Below, piece after piece: positions 33,250-43,645 of a stretch of 64,000 bases of DNA (positions are counted from its first letter, which is position 1; each line of letters opens with the position of its first letter). Below the pieces are notes generated by a model. The model made no database searches. It had not been told where the DNA came from and was given only the letters and a program-made list of their open reading frames with translations. The translations under genes and the position numbers were made by a program. Source of the stretch: Verrucomicrobia bacterium Tous-C9LFEB (lineage in GTDB: Bacteria; Acidobacteriota; Terriglobia; Terriglobales; Acidobacteriaceae); assembly GCA_903970445.1 (NCBI GenBank), contig CAJCIP010000018.1, forward strand, positions 23,545 to 87,544, given 5' to 3'.

Positions 33250-35953
33250 GCATTTCTTCCTCTTCGCTGATCTCCGTCGGGTCCTCGGTGCCGAGCAGCG
33301 TTGCCGCGTCCAGGCGGCAAAGAAGGTTGTGCGCGCAGTAGGCGCAGGTCGACGGATACGACTTGGGACTCACGCTGATATCGCCTTCGGCAAATGCCTC
33401 GGCGAGATTGACCAACGCGCCGTGCCACTCTGCCTGGAGTGCTTCGAGGTCGCGCGCGGTGTCTTTTGCGGGCAGGACACCGGCTGTACCGGCGTAGCCT
33501 TGCCAGCTCATGTCCTTTCCACGGCGAACCCTCGCAAAGGCGAGGCCGGCAAGGTTGTTCTCTCGAGCAAGAAGAGTGTAGAGCGGGAGCTGCGGTTCGT
33601 CGGGACGATCGCCATCCCAGTCAGCGGCGCTCGCAGAGGAACCAGTTTTGTAGTCCACGAGGAAGTCACCTTCTTCGACGCGGTCGATACGGTCCACCCG
33701 GAGCTGTAAGTCCAGTGGGCCAAGAGCAAGCGCTTTTGCTTCTTCGGTGGAAATCACTTCGAAATTGCTGCGCCTCACCTCCAGATCGAGCCACAAAGTC
33801 AGTAGGTGTACGAGGCGTTGCTTCTGCACACTCAGGTAGGCTGCGTCCCATCCAGTGTCGGAGGAAGCTGCCGTCCCCAGGCACTCATCTGCAAACTGAT
33901 TGAGCAGGTTCGTGCGAGCGTCGGAGGACATGGCTTTGAGAGCGCCTTGCGTTCTAACGTGCTTCCAGAAGCGCTGCATAACGGTATGCAAGAGGTTGCC
34001 TTGGTCGCGAGCGTCATGGCCTACATCTCTGGATTCGAGCTCATGCGCGCGTAGACGGATTTCCGCGAAGGCGCGAAAGCCACAGGCTGCCTGGTGCTGC
34101 AGAACGGTGGCGCCGCCACGCACACTTCTGGACGGGAGAGCTGGAAGAGGCGAAGAGTCTTCCGTGACTTCCGCATCGACCTGGATGATGGGCTCTGATT
34201 CCAGTTCCAGGTCTGCGGGGGACTTCAGCGGCAAATGCAATGCGGCTATCAAGGGCGATAGACGTTGCGGACCTTCGGCATTTGCGGCAGAAAAGCTGAA
34301 GACTACAGTCGCTGCCGCACTCAGTAAGCGGGACGTAGCGTTACGGGCCTCCGCCATGGCGGTGCTGCGGTCCGCGCCCGGCATGCCTAGCTGGAGCTGG
34401 AGCGGCCACGCGATCAACGCATTGGGGCCGGGCAAAGCTGGCCAGCTTTCATCTGTCGATCGAGCAAAGATGAGGGCGTCGAATGTCATTCCGCTCGCGC
34501 CGGAGGGATCGAGAACCTGGATGGGAGCGCAACCTGCGGCGGTTGAAGACGCCCGTACCAGCTCGTGACTCAGGGCTTGCAGAGTGTCTGCAAAGGTCGC
34601 GTTGGCGCCGTTGAAGTCGAGGGTTGCTACGCTGTCGAGCGCATGCTCCCATGCGCGCGTTACGTCGACTTCATGCGCGCTTTGAGGTTTTGTACCGGGC
34701 CAACCCGCAGAGCGCAGAAGCTGCCGGATGAACTCGGTCCAATGGGCGAAGCCGCGAGGTGCGTCGAGACGCTCCGATCTTTCGAGGAAGCGTGCCAGGG
34801 ACGAGGGCCATGCGAGTGCAGGCGCTGGCCCCGAGTGCGCGACCTCTTTTACGAGCCATTTGAGGCTGATCTCAGGCCGGAGGAGTTTTGCAAGGCGCAG
34901 CACGTAAGCGTCGAAATAAACGGCTTTCTCCATGGCTGAATCCGGCACGAGGTATGGAGAGAGGAGAAGCGCACTTACAGCATCGCGGCTTAAGGGCTTT
35001 GCGGCCCACGTGATCAGGGCCAACGCGGCGGCAACCATCGGCTCCGTCTTCAGAGCGTTGGAGTGGATGATCTCGAACGGCGAGCCTTCGTCTTCGACGG
35101 CGACGTTCTGGAGTTCGGGCGCAAGCACCTGACGGAACGCGTTGCCGACTTCGATGTGAAGTCCGTCCAAGCCGGGAACGAGCACGCCAACTGTGGCGCT
35201 GAGACCGGCTTCAACGCGCCTTTCAACGAAGTGTCGCGTCCATCGCGCGACGTGATGTAGTTCAAGGGGCTCGCTTTCCGTTCTAAGCAGGAAACGCTTT
35301 GGAGAGGCCAGACCTTCAGCAATGATTTCTGTTTCCAGAACGTCTGCGCCCGCTTTGCGCAGCTCCTGGATAAGTGTCGCTTGTGCGGGCGTCCAACGTG
35401 CAAAGCTGGCAAGCGCCAGCGGACGCTCAATGTTGATTGCGCTTCTGCCAATGCCTAGCCTGATGGCCGCTTCGAGACTTGCACGGCTGACGAAGCCCTG
35501 AGCGCGACAGAGGCTGGAGAATGCTTCTGCCCATCCTGCGAAGGTACGAGCGTCGTGCGTAACCGCGAATTGGCGCAGGCGGTTGGTTGCGCCATAAGCT
35601 TCGCTGAGTTTCCAAGCGGCGGCAGCTAGCTTAGCAAGCGCGTCGACCGAGGCAAGGCCTTCCGCTGTTCCGCTGCCCTCTTGTTGGATGATCTCTCGCC
35701 AGAGCGCATGTTCCTGAGTTGGGTTAAGAAGCAGCCGCGATTCAGAGCCTTGCGTGACGGCTTCCGACCAGAGCGAACGCAGCCATTGATCCCAGGTGAG
35801 TACATCTGCCGGCACCCATGCGTTGAACCCGGAGGCTTTCTGGTCCAAGTCATGCCGGTGGCGCAGTTGCCTGGCCGCAGCATCGCTGGAAACCACAATT
35901 ACCCTGCCGCTGGAAAGCAGATCTTTGGCGGTGCTTTGTGCGGTGGAAGACAC
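33242..35953 (-). CDS. addB: AddB-like PD-(D/E)XK nuclease
   Basis: 903 residues. The helicase-like N-terminal half lacks a Walker motif, as expected for AddB. The C-terminal nuclease has LRVDRIDRVEEGDFLVDYKTG and the QLPLY segment. A cysteine in HQAACGFRAFAEIRL and three in CAYCAHNLLCR would ligate the 4Fe-4S cluster that clamps the AddB nuclease domain. First gene of a two-gene operon with addA. It matches the type annotated as probable DNA repair protein next to UvrD helicases. Confidence 0.85.
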   Translation of the reverse strand: MSSTAQSTAKDLLSSGRVIVVSSDAAARQLRHRHDLDQKASGFNAWVPADVLTWDQWLRSLWSEAVTQGSESRLLLNPTQEHALWREIIQQEGSGTAEGLASVDALAKLAAAAWKLSEAYGATNRLRQFAVTHDARTFAGWAEAFSSLCRAQGFVSRASLEAAIRLGIGRSAINIERPLALASFARWTPAQATLIQELRKAGADVLETEIIAEGLASPKRFLLRTESEPLELHHVARWTRHFVERRVEAGLSATVGVLVPGLDGLHIEVGNAFRQVLAPELQNVAVEDEGSPFEIIHSNALKTEPMVAAALALITWAAKPLSRDAVSALLLSPYLVPDSAMEKAVYFDAYVLRLAKLLRPEISLKWLVKEVAHSGPAPALAWPSSLARFLERSERLDAPRGFAHWTEFIRQLLRSAGWPGTKPQSAHEVDVTRAWEHALDSVATLDFNGANATFADTLQALSHELVRASSTAAGCAPIQVLDPSGASGMTFDALIFARSTDESWPALPGPNALIAWPLQLQLGMPGADRSTAMAEARNATSRLLSAAATVVFSFSAANAEGPQRLSPLIAALHLPLKSPADLELESEPIIQVDAEVTEDSSPLPALPSRSVRGGATVLQHQAACGFRAFAEIRLRAHELESRDVGHDARDQGNLLHTVMQRFWKHVRTQGALKAMSSDARTNLLNQFADECLGTAASSDTGWDAAYLSVQKQRLVHLLTLWLDLEVRRSNFEVISTEEAKALALGPLDLQLRVDRIDRVEEGDFLVDYKTGSSASAADWDGDRPDEPQLPLYTLLARENNLAGLAFARVRRGKDMSWQGYAGTAGVLPAKDTARDLEALQAEWHGALVNLAEAFAEGDISVSPKSYPSTCAYCAHNLLCRLDAATLLGTEDPTEISEEEEMRG

Positions 35954-35989
35954 TCTTTCGTTATACGCCGGTCTTCTCTGAATATTCGC

Positions 35990-37168
35990 CTAAGCAGCTT
36001 CGGGGTACGGCGCCGGTGCCGCTTCTCGCATGCGCAGCGTACCGGTGATGAGCAGGCACAACGTGAGAACAGCGGGGACCGCCATCGCCGCGCGAAGCGA
36101 ACCGGTGTAGGTGGAAATGCTGCCCATGAGTTTTGGAAACACTGCAGCACCGAGACCCGACACGGCGAGGATGAATCCGGCCTCGCGGGCGGGAGGCGAG
36201 CGGCGAAGCAAGAGACCGAATGTAGCGGGGAAAAATGGCGCAAGGCTGATGCCGAGCAAGATGCACCAGACCGACAATGCTGCGGTTCCGCGCGCAGTAG
36301 CAAGGCCGATGATGAAGAGGAGCGAAAGCACAAGCGAGATGCGCTGAATCACTTGCTCGTTGATGAAGCGGAGAGCAAGCGAGGCCACGGCCCGGCCCGC
36401 GGTAAGCGCCGCCAAGAGGAGCACGGTGCCGGATTGGCCGCCTAAGAGGTGAACGTCGGTTGTGTAGCGGAGCGTGTATGTGGTGAGCCAGGCAGTGAGG
36501 CAGGTTTCCAGGCCGCCATAGAGGAAGAGCAGGCAGGCGAACTGAAGAAATACAGTGCGCGGTAGCTTGCTGATGCTCTTGATCCCCACGCAGACAGTGC
36601 TGGTGTCGCGGCGCCTGCGAAGTCTGCCGCCGATGGCGGTGACCAGAAAGGCCGCGCCGATCCAGAAGAGCAGGTTGCGCAGACCAAGGCGAGGGAGAAA
36701 GGCAGCAACGAGCACGCCGGTGCCGACCGCTCCGAAGCTCCAGAAGAAGTTGAGCGAGGCCAGGGCTGAGCCGGTGTGCTCTGGGTAGCGATTGCCGGCG
36801 AGGATGTTGGTGGAGGCGATAAGCTGACCGAGTCCGATGCCGGCAACGAACAACGCCAGGCAGCCGAAGATGAGGCCGCTCGCCATGCCGAAAAGGGCAA
36901 AGCCGATGCAGGAAAGCAGCGTTCCCCATAGAATGCCGTAGCGCAGCTTGCGCGGGATGGAGATGCCGCCGAGGAACGCACCGATAAATTTGGCGAAGAT
37001 CAGCCAGCCGCTGTTGGCGTCGGAGAGGTTCCAGCGCTGGGAGACATCGGGCAGAATCGGCCCAAGAAGGACGGTGCCAACCCCGGCAAGCAGCGCTCCG
37101 ATGCCGAGCCACAAGGTAGACGGGCCGGCGGTGGCTGCGCTCGGTGCGATTTCAGTGGGGCGGCTCAT
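35990..37168 (-). CDS. MFS transporter, substrate unknown
   Basis: 392 residues from the ATG at 37168, preceded by GGAGGAG; an upstream in-frame extension lacks a ribosome site. About 12 membrane helices are visible, with an internal repeat typical of MFS (GIGALLAGVGTVLLGPILPD and SVWCILLGISLAPFFPATFGLL). The pattern is reminiscent of sugar-type MFS proteins such as FucP, but I cannot name a substrate. It lies 36 bases after the AddB start, on the same strand, and is unlikely to be functionally linked to it. Confidence 0.8.
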   Translation of the reverse strand: MSRPTEIAPSAATAGPSTLWLGIGALLAGVGTVLLGPILPDVSQRWNLSDANSGWLIFAKFIGAFLGGISIPRKLRYGILWGTLLSCIGFALFGMASGLIFGCLALFVAGIGLGQLIASTNILAGNRYPEHTGSALASLNFFWSFGAVGTGVLVAAFLPRLGLRNLLFWIGAAFLVTAIGGRLRRRRDTSTVCVGIKSISKLPRTVFLQFACLLFLYGGLETCLTAWLTTYTLRYTTDVHLLGGQSGTVLLLAALTAGRAVASLALRFINEQVIQRISLVLSLLFIIGLATARGTAALSVWCILLGISLAPFFPATFGLLLRRSPPAREAGFILAVSGLGAAVFPKLMGSISTYTGSLRAAMAVPAVLTLCLLITGTLRMREAAPAPYPEAA

Positions 37169-37514
37169 GGCCGTCGGCTCCTCCGCTTCAAAAAAGGGTG
37201 CAGCTCTGAGGCAGCACACACATAGGCGCGGGAAACCCAGGTCGGATCGTGCAACAGTAAGATTGCTCGTCAACGAGTGTCAGTAGCCGCCGCACCACGG
37301 TCAACTCTGCGCTAAACATCACTGTCCGGTAGCGATGCTACCACCTTCCGCGGGTGTGTCGGTGCTCTTGGCGTATCCCTCGCGTTCTCTGCGTCACTTG
37401 CTTTCCAGGCAAGGCGGTAACGCGAAGGCCGCGACGGAGAGCTTGCAAATTGGAGCCGCGGATTGAGGCCTGCGGCTTCGCGACCATTCCTCTTGGCCGC
37501 TATCATTGGAGAAG
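37169..37514. other. Intergenic region with hairpin repeat
   Basis: Divergent region between the MFS gene and the SCO gene. CCTCGCGTT (37378-37386) can pair with AACGCGAAGG (37419-37428) across a 32-base loop with one bulge. The bases AACGCGAAGGCC (37419-37430) recur at 47496-47507 before pstS. No coding region or RNA gene is seen. Confidence 0.35.
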
Positions 37515-38447
37515 ATGCGAGCGAAAGCACTTCTTCCAAAAATCGGTTTCGCTGTTGTGGTCGGGTTTGTCGCTGCCGGCGGCTTGATGGTGATTCATCT
37601 TGCCGGATGCCGTTCCGCCAAGTTCATGCAGGCGGGCGTGACGACGAAGCGTTACGTGGTTCGAGGAAAAATCCTCTCTGTGGACGCCCCCGGCGGCCAC
37701 GTGATGCTGGACCACGACGCAATTCCCGGTTTCATGGAAGCGATGGCAATGTCCTATCGCCTGGAAGACCCGTCTGTCATTTCAGAGCTGCATCCGGGGG
37801 ACCGCATTACAGCGAGTCTTCTCGTCGATCAGGATTCTGCTGGGCCTACCAATCTGCGGCTTAAAGACATTGTGGTTGTGGCGCAGGCTCGGCCTGACTA
37901 CAAGCCCGCGGTGCAGTACCACGTGCCTGCCGTGGGTGAATCGGTCCCGGATTTCACGATGCTGAATCAGTCAGACCGTAAGATCAGCCTCGGCCAATTT
38001 CGCGGCAAAGTTGTAGTGATGACGTTCATTTATACGCGCTGTCCGCTGGCGGATTTCTGCCCTCGCATGAGCCGCAACTTTGCGGAACTCGACAAGGCTC
38101 TGGAGACCGATCCAGCGCTGTATGCGAAGACTCATCTTCTGAGCGTGAGCTTCGATCCAAAGTACGACACGCCCCAAGTTCTGCGCAGCTATGGCGGAGC
38201 GTACACCGGAAACTTCGTCAACGAGAAGTTTGGGCACTGGGACTTTGCAGCGCCGCAGGAAGCAGAGTTGGCGAAGGTGGAACACTTCTTCGCTGTGGGC
38301 GTGACTCCCGGTGATGGCGGCGCGGCCCTGCAACATACACTCTCCACCTTGGTGATCGGTAAAGATGGCAAGATCGCCGCTTTCTATCCGGGCAACGAGT
38401 GGACGGTGAATGATGCGCTAGCAGCTGTGAAACAAGCTGCAGCATGA
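37515..38447 (+). CDS. SCO1/SenC-family protein with N-terminal CusF-like copper domain
   Basis: 310 residues from the ATG at 37515, with GGAG 4 bases before. Membrane anchor or lipoprotein signal (LAGC) at about 30. Residues 45-125 resemble the CusF copper-binding domain (RGKILSVD, DHDAIPGFMEAMAMSYRL with the Met and His ligands). Residues 135-305 are a thioredoxin-like SCO domain (RGKVVVMTFIYTRCP, LSVSFDPKYDTP, LQHTLSTLVIGKDGKI). The metal pair is C-x5-C (CPLADFC) instead of the usual C-x3-C. SCO proteins deliver copper to the CuA site of cytochrome oxidase. Followed by a small membrane protein. Confidence 0.85.
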   Translation: MRAKALLPKIGFAVVVGFVAAGGLMVIHLAGCRSAKFMQAGVTTKRYVVRGKILSVDAPGGHVMLDHDAIPGFMEAMAMSYRLEDPSVISELHPGDRITASLLVDQDSAGPTNLRLKDIVVVAQARPDYKPAVQYHVPAVGESVPDFTMLNQSDRKISLGQFRGKVVVMTFIYTRCPLADFCPRMSRNFAELDKALETDPALYAKTHLLSVSFDPKYDTPQVLRSYGGAYTGNFVNEKFGHWDFAAPQEAELAKVEHFFAVGVTPGDGGAALQHTLSTLVIGKDGKIAAFYPGNEWTVNDALAAVKQAAA

Positions 38448-38469
38448 AGCGAAGCTCTGGGAGATGGAT

Positions 38470-38847
38470 ATGGCGAAGGTAACGATTGTTTTCGGCGTTG
38501 TACTGTTGGCGCTTGGTGCGGGCTTCTATTTTGCGACGGGTGCGGCAGCGCCAACATCCCTGATTCCAGCGGGCTTTGGGGTACTGCTGATTCTTTTCGG
38601 CGCCCTTGCGAATAGTCCGGAGCCGGGTCGCCGCATGTTGTGGATGCACGTCGCGGTGACGCTTGGCTTGCTCGGATTCCTTTTCCCGGCCTTCATGACG
38701 ATCAAGTCACTTGTGAAGGCGCACGGCGGGCCGCTCGCGCGTCCGCTTGCGGTTGCGGAGCAAGGAATCATGGCAGTCGTTTGTTTGATCTTCGTTGCTC
38801 TTTGCGTGCGGTCTTTCATTGCCGCACGGCGAGCACGGACCGCGTGA
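38470..38847 (+). CDS. Small membrane protein, four predicted helices
   Basis: 125 residues from the ATG at 38470 (GGGAG six bases before; an ATG two codons earlier is possible). Hydrophobic segments at about 5-25, 30-48, 58-78 and 95-115, with Arg-rich end, so the C-terminus is probably cytosolic. I recognise no family. It is 22 bases after the SCO gene and probably in one operon with it. Confidence 0.65.
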   Translation: MAKVTIVFGVVLLALGAGFYFATGAAAPTSLIPAGFGVLLILFGALANSPEPGRRMLWMHVAVTLGLLGFLFPAFMTIKSLVKAHGGPLARPLAVAEQGIMAVVCLIFVALCVRSFIAARRARTA

Positions 38848-38876
38848 GAGCGGCTGAAGGATAGACTGGAAGTTCG

Positions 38877-40787
38877 ATGGGAAGTCTTGGTCAGCCACAT
38901 CTAAGCCGCAGTAGTCATGTCCCGTCAGGCGAGAGGCCGGTGCGTCTCAATGGGCGCGTCAAGCCTGCCGATCTGACTGCGTCACGGCAAAAGCCGAAGA
39001 TGAAGGATGTTTGGCCCGAGATCTGGAAGCTGGTACAGCCGAGATTGTGGCTGCTGCTGGGCTGCTTCGGGCTGATGGTGATCAATCGCTCATCCGGGCT
39101 CGTGTTGCCGGCGCTATTCAGGCCGCTCATCGACCGTGTAATGAATGCGCACCAAATCTGGTATCTGCCGCGCATTGTTGTCGCCGCGGTTGCGGCCACT
39201 TTGGTGCAAGGCGGCACCTCGTTCGCATTGACGCAGGTGCTGTCGAAGTCGGGTCAACGCTTGATTGCGGATCTGCGCAAACAAGTACAGAAGCACGTAG
39301 CTTATTTGCCCGTGGCATATTACGACGCCAACCGCACCGGCGCTCTTGTTTCGCGCATCATGACGGATGTTGAGGGTGTTCGTAACCTAATCGGAACGGG
39401 CGTTGTTGATTTTGTTGGCGGATTGCTGACCGCCATCTTTGCGTTTGTCTATCTGCTGCGCCTCAGCGTGGTGATGACGTTACTCACGTTTGTCATTCTG
39501 ATCCTGTTCGCTTTCATTTTGCGTGGTGCGTTCCGTACGATCCGGCCAATCTTCCGCGAGCGCTCCGTTATCAGCGCGGAAGTGACCGGACGCTTAACGG
39601 AGTCGCTGGGCGGCGTTCGCGTGGTCAAGGGATATCACGCTGAAGAGAGTGAATCGAATGTCTTTGCAGCTGGGGTCCAGCGGTTACTGAACAATGTGAT
39701 CAGTTCGATCACTGCGCAGTCTTTGATGAGCCTGGCGTCAACTGCGGTGCTCGGACTCGTGGGGGCACTGGTGATGTTCCTTGGCGCTCATCAGAACTAC
39801 GCGGGTAAGCTGACGACGGGCTCCTATGTGACGTACGTGATGTTTCTGGCGTTCATGATTGCGCCCATTGCTCAACTCGTTTCGATTGGTACACAGCTCA
39901 CGGAGGCGATGGCCGGACTGGACCGCACGCGAGAGATCCTCAATGAAAAGCAAGAAGACTCAGAACCCGCGCGCACAGTGGAACTTGGACCGATCACAGG
40001 TGATGTGACTTTTGCCGATGTGAACTTCGCGTACGAGGCGGGCAAGCCTGTGCTGCACGGGATTACGTTCGACTCGAAGCCCGGGACCGTGACGGCGCTA
40101 GTCGGTTCCTCGGGTTCAGGAAAATCGACCATCATCAGCCTGATCTGCGCGTTCCATACCGCGGGTGGTGGACAGGTGCTTGTCGATGGCATCGATCTCG
40201 CTCGCGTTAAGCTAAGCAGCTACCGCATGCAGTTGGGCGTGGTGCTGCAGGAGACATTCCTGTTCGATGGAAACATTCGCGAGAACGTGATGTTCTCGCG
40301 CCCGGATGCGACGGTCGAGCAGTTCGAGCGGGCGTGCGAGATTGCGCGTGTGGACGAGTTCGCTCTGGGTTTCCCGGAGGGATACGAAACGATTGTCGGC
40401 GAACGTGGAGTGAAGCTCTCCGGTGGACAGCGGCAGCGCATCTCGATCGCGCGTGCAATTCTCGCCGATCCTCGCATTCTGATTCTTGATGAGGCGACCA
40501 GTTCGCTCGATTCTGAATCTGAGGCGATGATTCAGCATGGTCTCAGCTTTCTGATGAAGGGGCGAACGACGTTCGTCATTGCGCACCGGCTTTCTACAAT
40601 TCGGCGGGCCGATCAGATTCTGGTGATCGAGCGGGGCGAGATTGTGGAGCGCGGGACGCACGAAGAATTGTTTCAACTGGCCGGCCGCTATCACGACCTT
40701 TACACAAGGCAGCATGGCCTGGAGCAGAACCTCTTCCTTGCTCCGGGTGAAGGCGACGGCGGCCTCATCGAAGTTGCCTTGAAGTAG
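38877..40787 (+). CDS. ABC exporter (permease-ATPase), MsbA-like
   Basis: 636 residues with about 45 extra N-terminal residues before the first membrane helix. The membrane domain has six helices (about 50-330). The ATPase domain carries Walker A GSSGSGKST, Q-loop VVLQETFLF, signature LSGGQRQ and Walker B ILILDEATSSLD. It resembles MsbA/lipid flippase-type half exporters, but multidrug exporters of the same fold cannot be excluded. GGAAG precedes the ATG at 5 bases. Its stop is 13 bases before hrpB. Confidence 0.88.
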   Translation: MGSLGQPHLSRSSHVPSGERPVRLNGRVKPADLTASRQKPKMKDVWPEIWKLVQPRLWLLLGCFGLMVINRSSGLVLPALFRPLIDRVMNAHQIWYLPRIVVAAVAATLVQGGTSFALTQVLSKSGQRLIADLRKQVQKHVAYLPVAYYDANRTGALVSRIMTDVEGVRNLIGTGVVDFVGGLLTAIFAFVYLLRLSVVMTLLTFVILILFAFILRGAFRTIRPIFRERSVISAEVTGRLTESLGGVRVVKGYHAEESESNVFAAGVQRLLNNVISSITAQSLMSLASTAVLGLVGALVMFLGAHQNYAGKLTTGSYVTYVMFLAFMIAPIAQLVSIGTQLTEAMAGLDRTREILNEKQEDSEPARTVELGPITGDVTFADVNFAYEAGKPVLHGITFDSKPGTVTALVGSSGSGKSTIISLICAFHTAGGGQVLVDGIDLARVKLSSYRMQLGVVLQETFLFDGNIRENVMFSRPDATVEQFERACEIARVDEFALGFPEGYETIVGERGVKLSGGQRQRISIARAILADPRILILDEATSSLDSESEAMIQHGLSFLMKGRTTFVIAHRLSTIRRADQILVIERGEIVERGTHEELFQLAGRYHDLYTRQHGLEQNLFLAPGEGDGGLIEVALK

Positions 40788-40800
40788 GCGGCTCTGTCGA

Positions 40801-43083
40801 ATGACTCAGCCGAAGACCAAGCTTCCAATTGATGACATCATTCCCGAAGTCGTCGCCTCGCTGAAGGCGCGTCCGAGCCTCGTCATAGAAGCACCACCTG
40901 GAGCCGGTAAAACAACACGCGTTCCGCCGGCATTGCTCGATATTGTTTCTGGCGACGTCATCGTTCTCGAACCGCGACGCATCGCGGCCCGCTTATCTGC
41001 TCGTCGTGTGGCGTGGGAACTCGGCGAAGACGTTGGTGGGCTCGTCGGCTATCAGGTGCGATTCGAAGACGTTACCGGCCAACGGACTAGCCTTCGCTTT
41101 GTGACAGAGGGCGTATTGACGCGACGCCTGCTCACGGATCCGCTGCTGAACGGCGTGGATGCTGTTGTTCTGGACGAATTTCACGAGCGCCATCTCGACG
41201 GGGACCTCGCGCTTGCATTGTTGAAGCGGCTGCAGAAGAAGAGGCCGGAGCTCAGGGTCGTGGTGATGTCTGCAACGCTCGACGCCGGGCCGATTGCGAG
41301 CTATCTGGACGCGAGCCCCGTACTTCGATCCGAAGGACGCATGTTTCCGGTCGAGGTGCGACATCTTCCATACTCGCCTGCGCCACTGCAAGTGCAGGTG
41401 AGAAACGCAGTCAGCATGCTATTGAAGGACGGAAGGCTTGGACAGAGCGGGCATACGCTAGTTTTTCTTCCTGGCGCTGCTGAGATACGGCGCGCGATGC
41501 GGGAGTGCGAATCGATCGTGCAGCAGACGGGCGTAACTTTACTGCCCCTCCATGGAGATCTGACGCCGGCGGAACAGGACCGTGCCATCACGCCTTCGCG
41601 GCAGCGAAAGGTGATTTTCGCCACCAATGTTGCGGAAAGTTCTATCACCGTCGACGGAGTGACTGCGGTCATCGACAGCGGGCTGGCGCGCATCGCGTCT
41701 TACTCGCCGTGGACAGGTTTGCCTACGCTGGAAATTGGGCGAATCAGCAAGGCTTCTGCGAAGCAGCGCGCCGGTCGCGCGGGACGCACCGGGCCCGGAG
41801 TTGTGCTGAGGCTCTATCCGGAAGCTGACTATACACAGCGGCCGGATCATGATCTGCCGGAGATCATGCGGAGCGACCTGTCGCAGATGTGTTTAGCACT
41901 ACGCGCGGCAAACATCGACAACGCGGACGAAATGGATTGGCTCGACGCTCCGCCGGACGCTGCTTTGCGAAGTGCCGGCACGCTTCTGGATCAACTTGGC
42001 GCGCACGGGGATGTTGCAAGTCAAATGGCGCGCCTTCCACTGAGTCCACGATTGGCGCGCATCGTGTTGGAGGCCAACCGCCGCGGTGTTGGCGAAGATG
42101 GCTGCAAGGTAGCGGCGTTCCTGACTGCGGCTGCTCGCACAAGTCAGGCAGATCTGCTCAGCGCGATTGAAGCAAAACTTGATTCCAGGACGCAGCAGGT
42201 CTTGCAGCAGATACGCAGAATCGCTCGGCCAACTCTGCAAACGACGCATGATGACCACGCCTTGTTGATCTCTGTGTTGGCGGGATTTCCGGATCGCGTA
42301 GCGAAGCGTCGGACGAACGATCAGGTGCTGCTATTTGGAGGCGCAAGTGCCGAGTTGATTGAGGGTGGATCGAACAGCGAGTTTCTGCTTGCCCTCGACA
42401 TCGAGGATCGCCGCGAGAAACCGTTGCCGCTTGTTCGCATGAGCGCGCGGGTAGAGCCGGAATGGCTGATTGATCTGTTCCCGGAACTTATACGTGAAAC
42501 GAACAAACTTGAGTGGAACCGCGAGGGTGAGAGAGTCGATGCTGTGAGTGCGTTGCGTTATGGCGATGTCGTTTTGCAGGAGTCGACTGGCGTCCCATCC
42601 GATAGCGCCGCGGCAACAGAGGTGTTGGTGGAGAAAGCGCTAGAGGCAGGTATCGAGCGCTTTGTTGATCGCGAGTCTTTCGAAGAGCTGCAAACACGAA
42701 TCGAGTTCGCGGGCTTGGCGCAGCCAGACGTTGCGAGCACGCTTCGGGAAGTTGCCGAAGGTCTGCGAAGCTTTACAGCGTTGAAAGAAGCTGCTGGGAG
42801 TTTTCTGCGCTTATTCGAGGGTAAGGTTGATCAGCAGGCCTTGCAGAGGCGCTCACCTGTTGCCGTGCGTCTGCAAGGCGGTAAGCAAACAAGAATTCAT
42901 TATGAGCGAGGCAAACCTCCGTGGATCTCTTCCCGGCTGCAAGACTTCTTCGGGATGAAAGAGACGCCGCGGATCGGTCGCGACGACACGCCCGTGGTGG
43001 TACATCTTCTTGCGCCGAATAAGCGGGCGGTGCAAACGACCACCGACCTGGCGGATTTTGGGAGAGGCTCTATCCGAGTGTGA
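40801..43083 (+). CDS. hrpB: ATP-dependent RNA helicase HrpB
   Basis: 760 residues. DEAH-type helicase with Walker [10 protein letters not shown] (31-39), [30 protein letters not shown] and SATLDAGPI, then [14 protein letters not shown] and [12 protein letters not shown]. The C-terminal segments after 500 ([57 protein letters not shown]) are the HrpB-specific region. Slightly shorter than the usual 800-840. Cellular role is not well settled; likely RNA metabolism. Follows the ABC exporter closely. Confidence 0.93.
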   Translation: MTQPKTKLPIDDIIPEVVASLKARPSLVIEAPPGAGKTTRVPPALLDIVSGDVIVLEPRRIAARLSARRVAWELGEDVGGLVGYQVRFEDVTGQRTSLRFVTEGVLTRRLLTDPLLNGVDAVVLDEFHERHLDGDLALALLKRLQKKRPELRVVVMSATLDAGPIASYLDASPVLRSEGRMFPVEVRHLPYSPAPLQVQVRNAVSMLLKDGRLGQSGHTLVFLPGAAEIRRAMRECESIVQQTGVTLLPLHGDLTPAEQDRAITPSRQRKVIFATNVAESSITVDGVTAVIDSGLARIASYSPWTGLPTLEIGRISKASAKQRAGRAGRTGPGVVLRLYPEADYTQRPDHDLPEIMRSDLSQMCLALRAANIDNADEMDWLDAPPDAALRSAGTLLDQLGAHGDVASQMARLPLSPRLARIVLEANRRGVGEDGCKVAAFLTAAARTSQADLLSAIEAKLDSRTQQVLQQIRRIARPTLQTTHDDHALLISVLAGFPDRVAKRRTNDQVLLFGGASAELIEGGSNSEFLLALDIEDRREKPLPLVRMSARVEPEWLIDLFPELIRETNKLEWNREGERVDAVSALRYGDVVLQESTGVPSDSAAATEVLVEKALEAGIERFVDRESFEELQTRIEFAGLAQPDVASTLREVAEGLRSFTALKEAAGSFLRLFEGKVDQQALQRRSPVAVRLQGGKQTRIHYERGKPPWISSRLQDFFGMKETPRIGRDDTPVVVHLLAPNKRAVQTTTDLADFGRGSIRV

Positions 43084-43288
43084 GAAGGGAACTGATGCGG
43101 CGCTATCCGCGTCACGCGTGGCCTGAGAAACCCTTTTGATCTCCGTATTGCCTGTGAGCATCCTCAAGTCTGTGAAAGGAAGCAGGACCCGCTTACGACT
43201 CGACGAAGTAGCCCGTGGGATAAGGAGTTGTCTACGTGCTAGCATCTATGCGTCGCATGGCGAATTGCAGGGGTAGGGTTGTCTTCCG

Positions 43289-43558
43289 ATGAGTGTTGCC
43301 GGTCATCATGCACTTCTGCTTGAGATTACCGGTGGCGTCGTGCTCGTTGGCGCGCTGCTTGCACTGACGCTGAAGAAGAAAAAGAAGCCGATACCTGCGC
43401 TGAGTGAAGCGGATATGCAGCGGATAGACAGTCGTCTTGTCATGAGTGATGTAGCTCGCAGCGAGTCGCGCTTTCGCCGGCGTTATGGCGTAGAGCCAAA
43501 GCCGAAAGACTTCACAAAACCGAAAGCAGAGCCAACGGACGAAGCATCGGAGCCCTGA
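43289..43558 (+). CDS. Small single-pass membrane protein, unknown
   Basis: 89 residues: a short N-terminus, one membrane helix at about 9-27, a KKKKK stop-transfer run, then a charged cytosolic tail rich in Lys and Pro (PKPKDFTKPKAEP). No family recognised. The 205-base region before it shows no other feature. Confidence 0.55.
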   Translation: MSVAGHHALLLEITGGVVLVGALLALTLKKKKKPIPALSEADMQRIDSRLVMSDVARSESRFRRRYGVEPKPKDFTKPKAEPTDEASEP

Positions 43559-43645
43559 GTTTTTCGAGGCGGGTGCTCGCAGGCCGGCTGACGAACGTCG
43601 GTCCTGCGAAAAGACCTGGTTGTCGCTGCGTTACCATTGGCATCA

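Noticed and set aside
30061..35945. Many plus-strand open frames opposite the AddA/AddB genes
   Set aside because: They mirror high-GC coding sequence on the other strand and show the Arg/Ser/Ala-rich composition of shadow frames.
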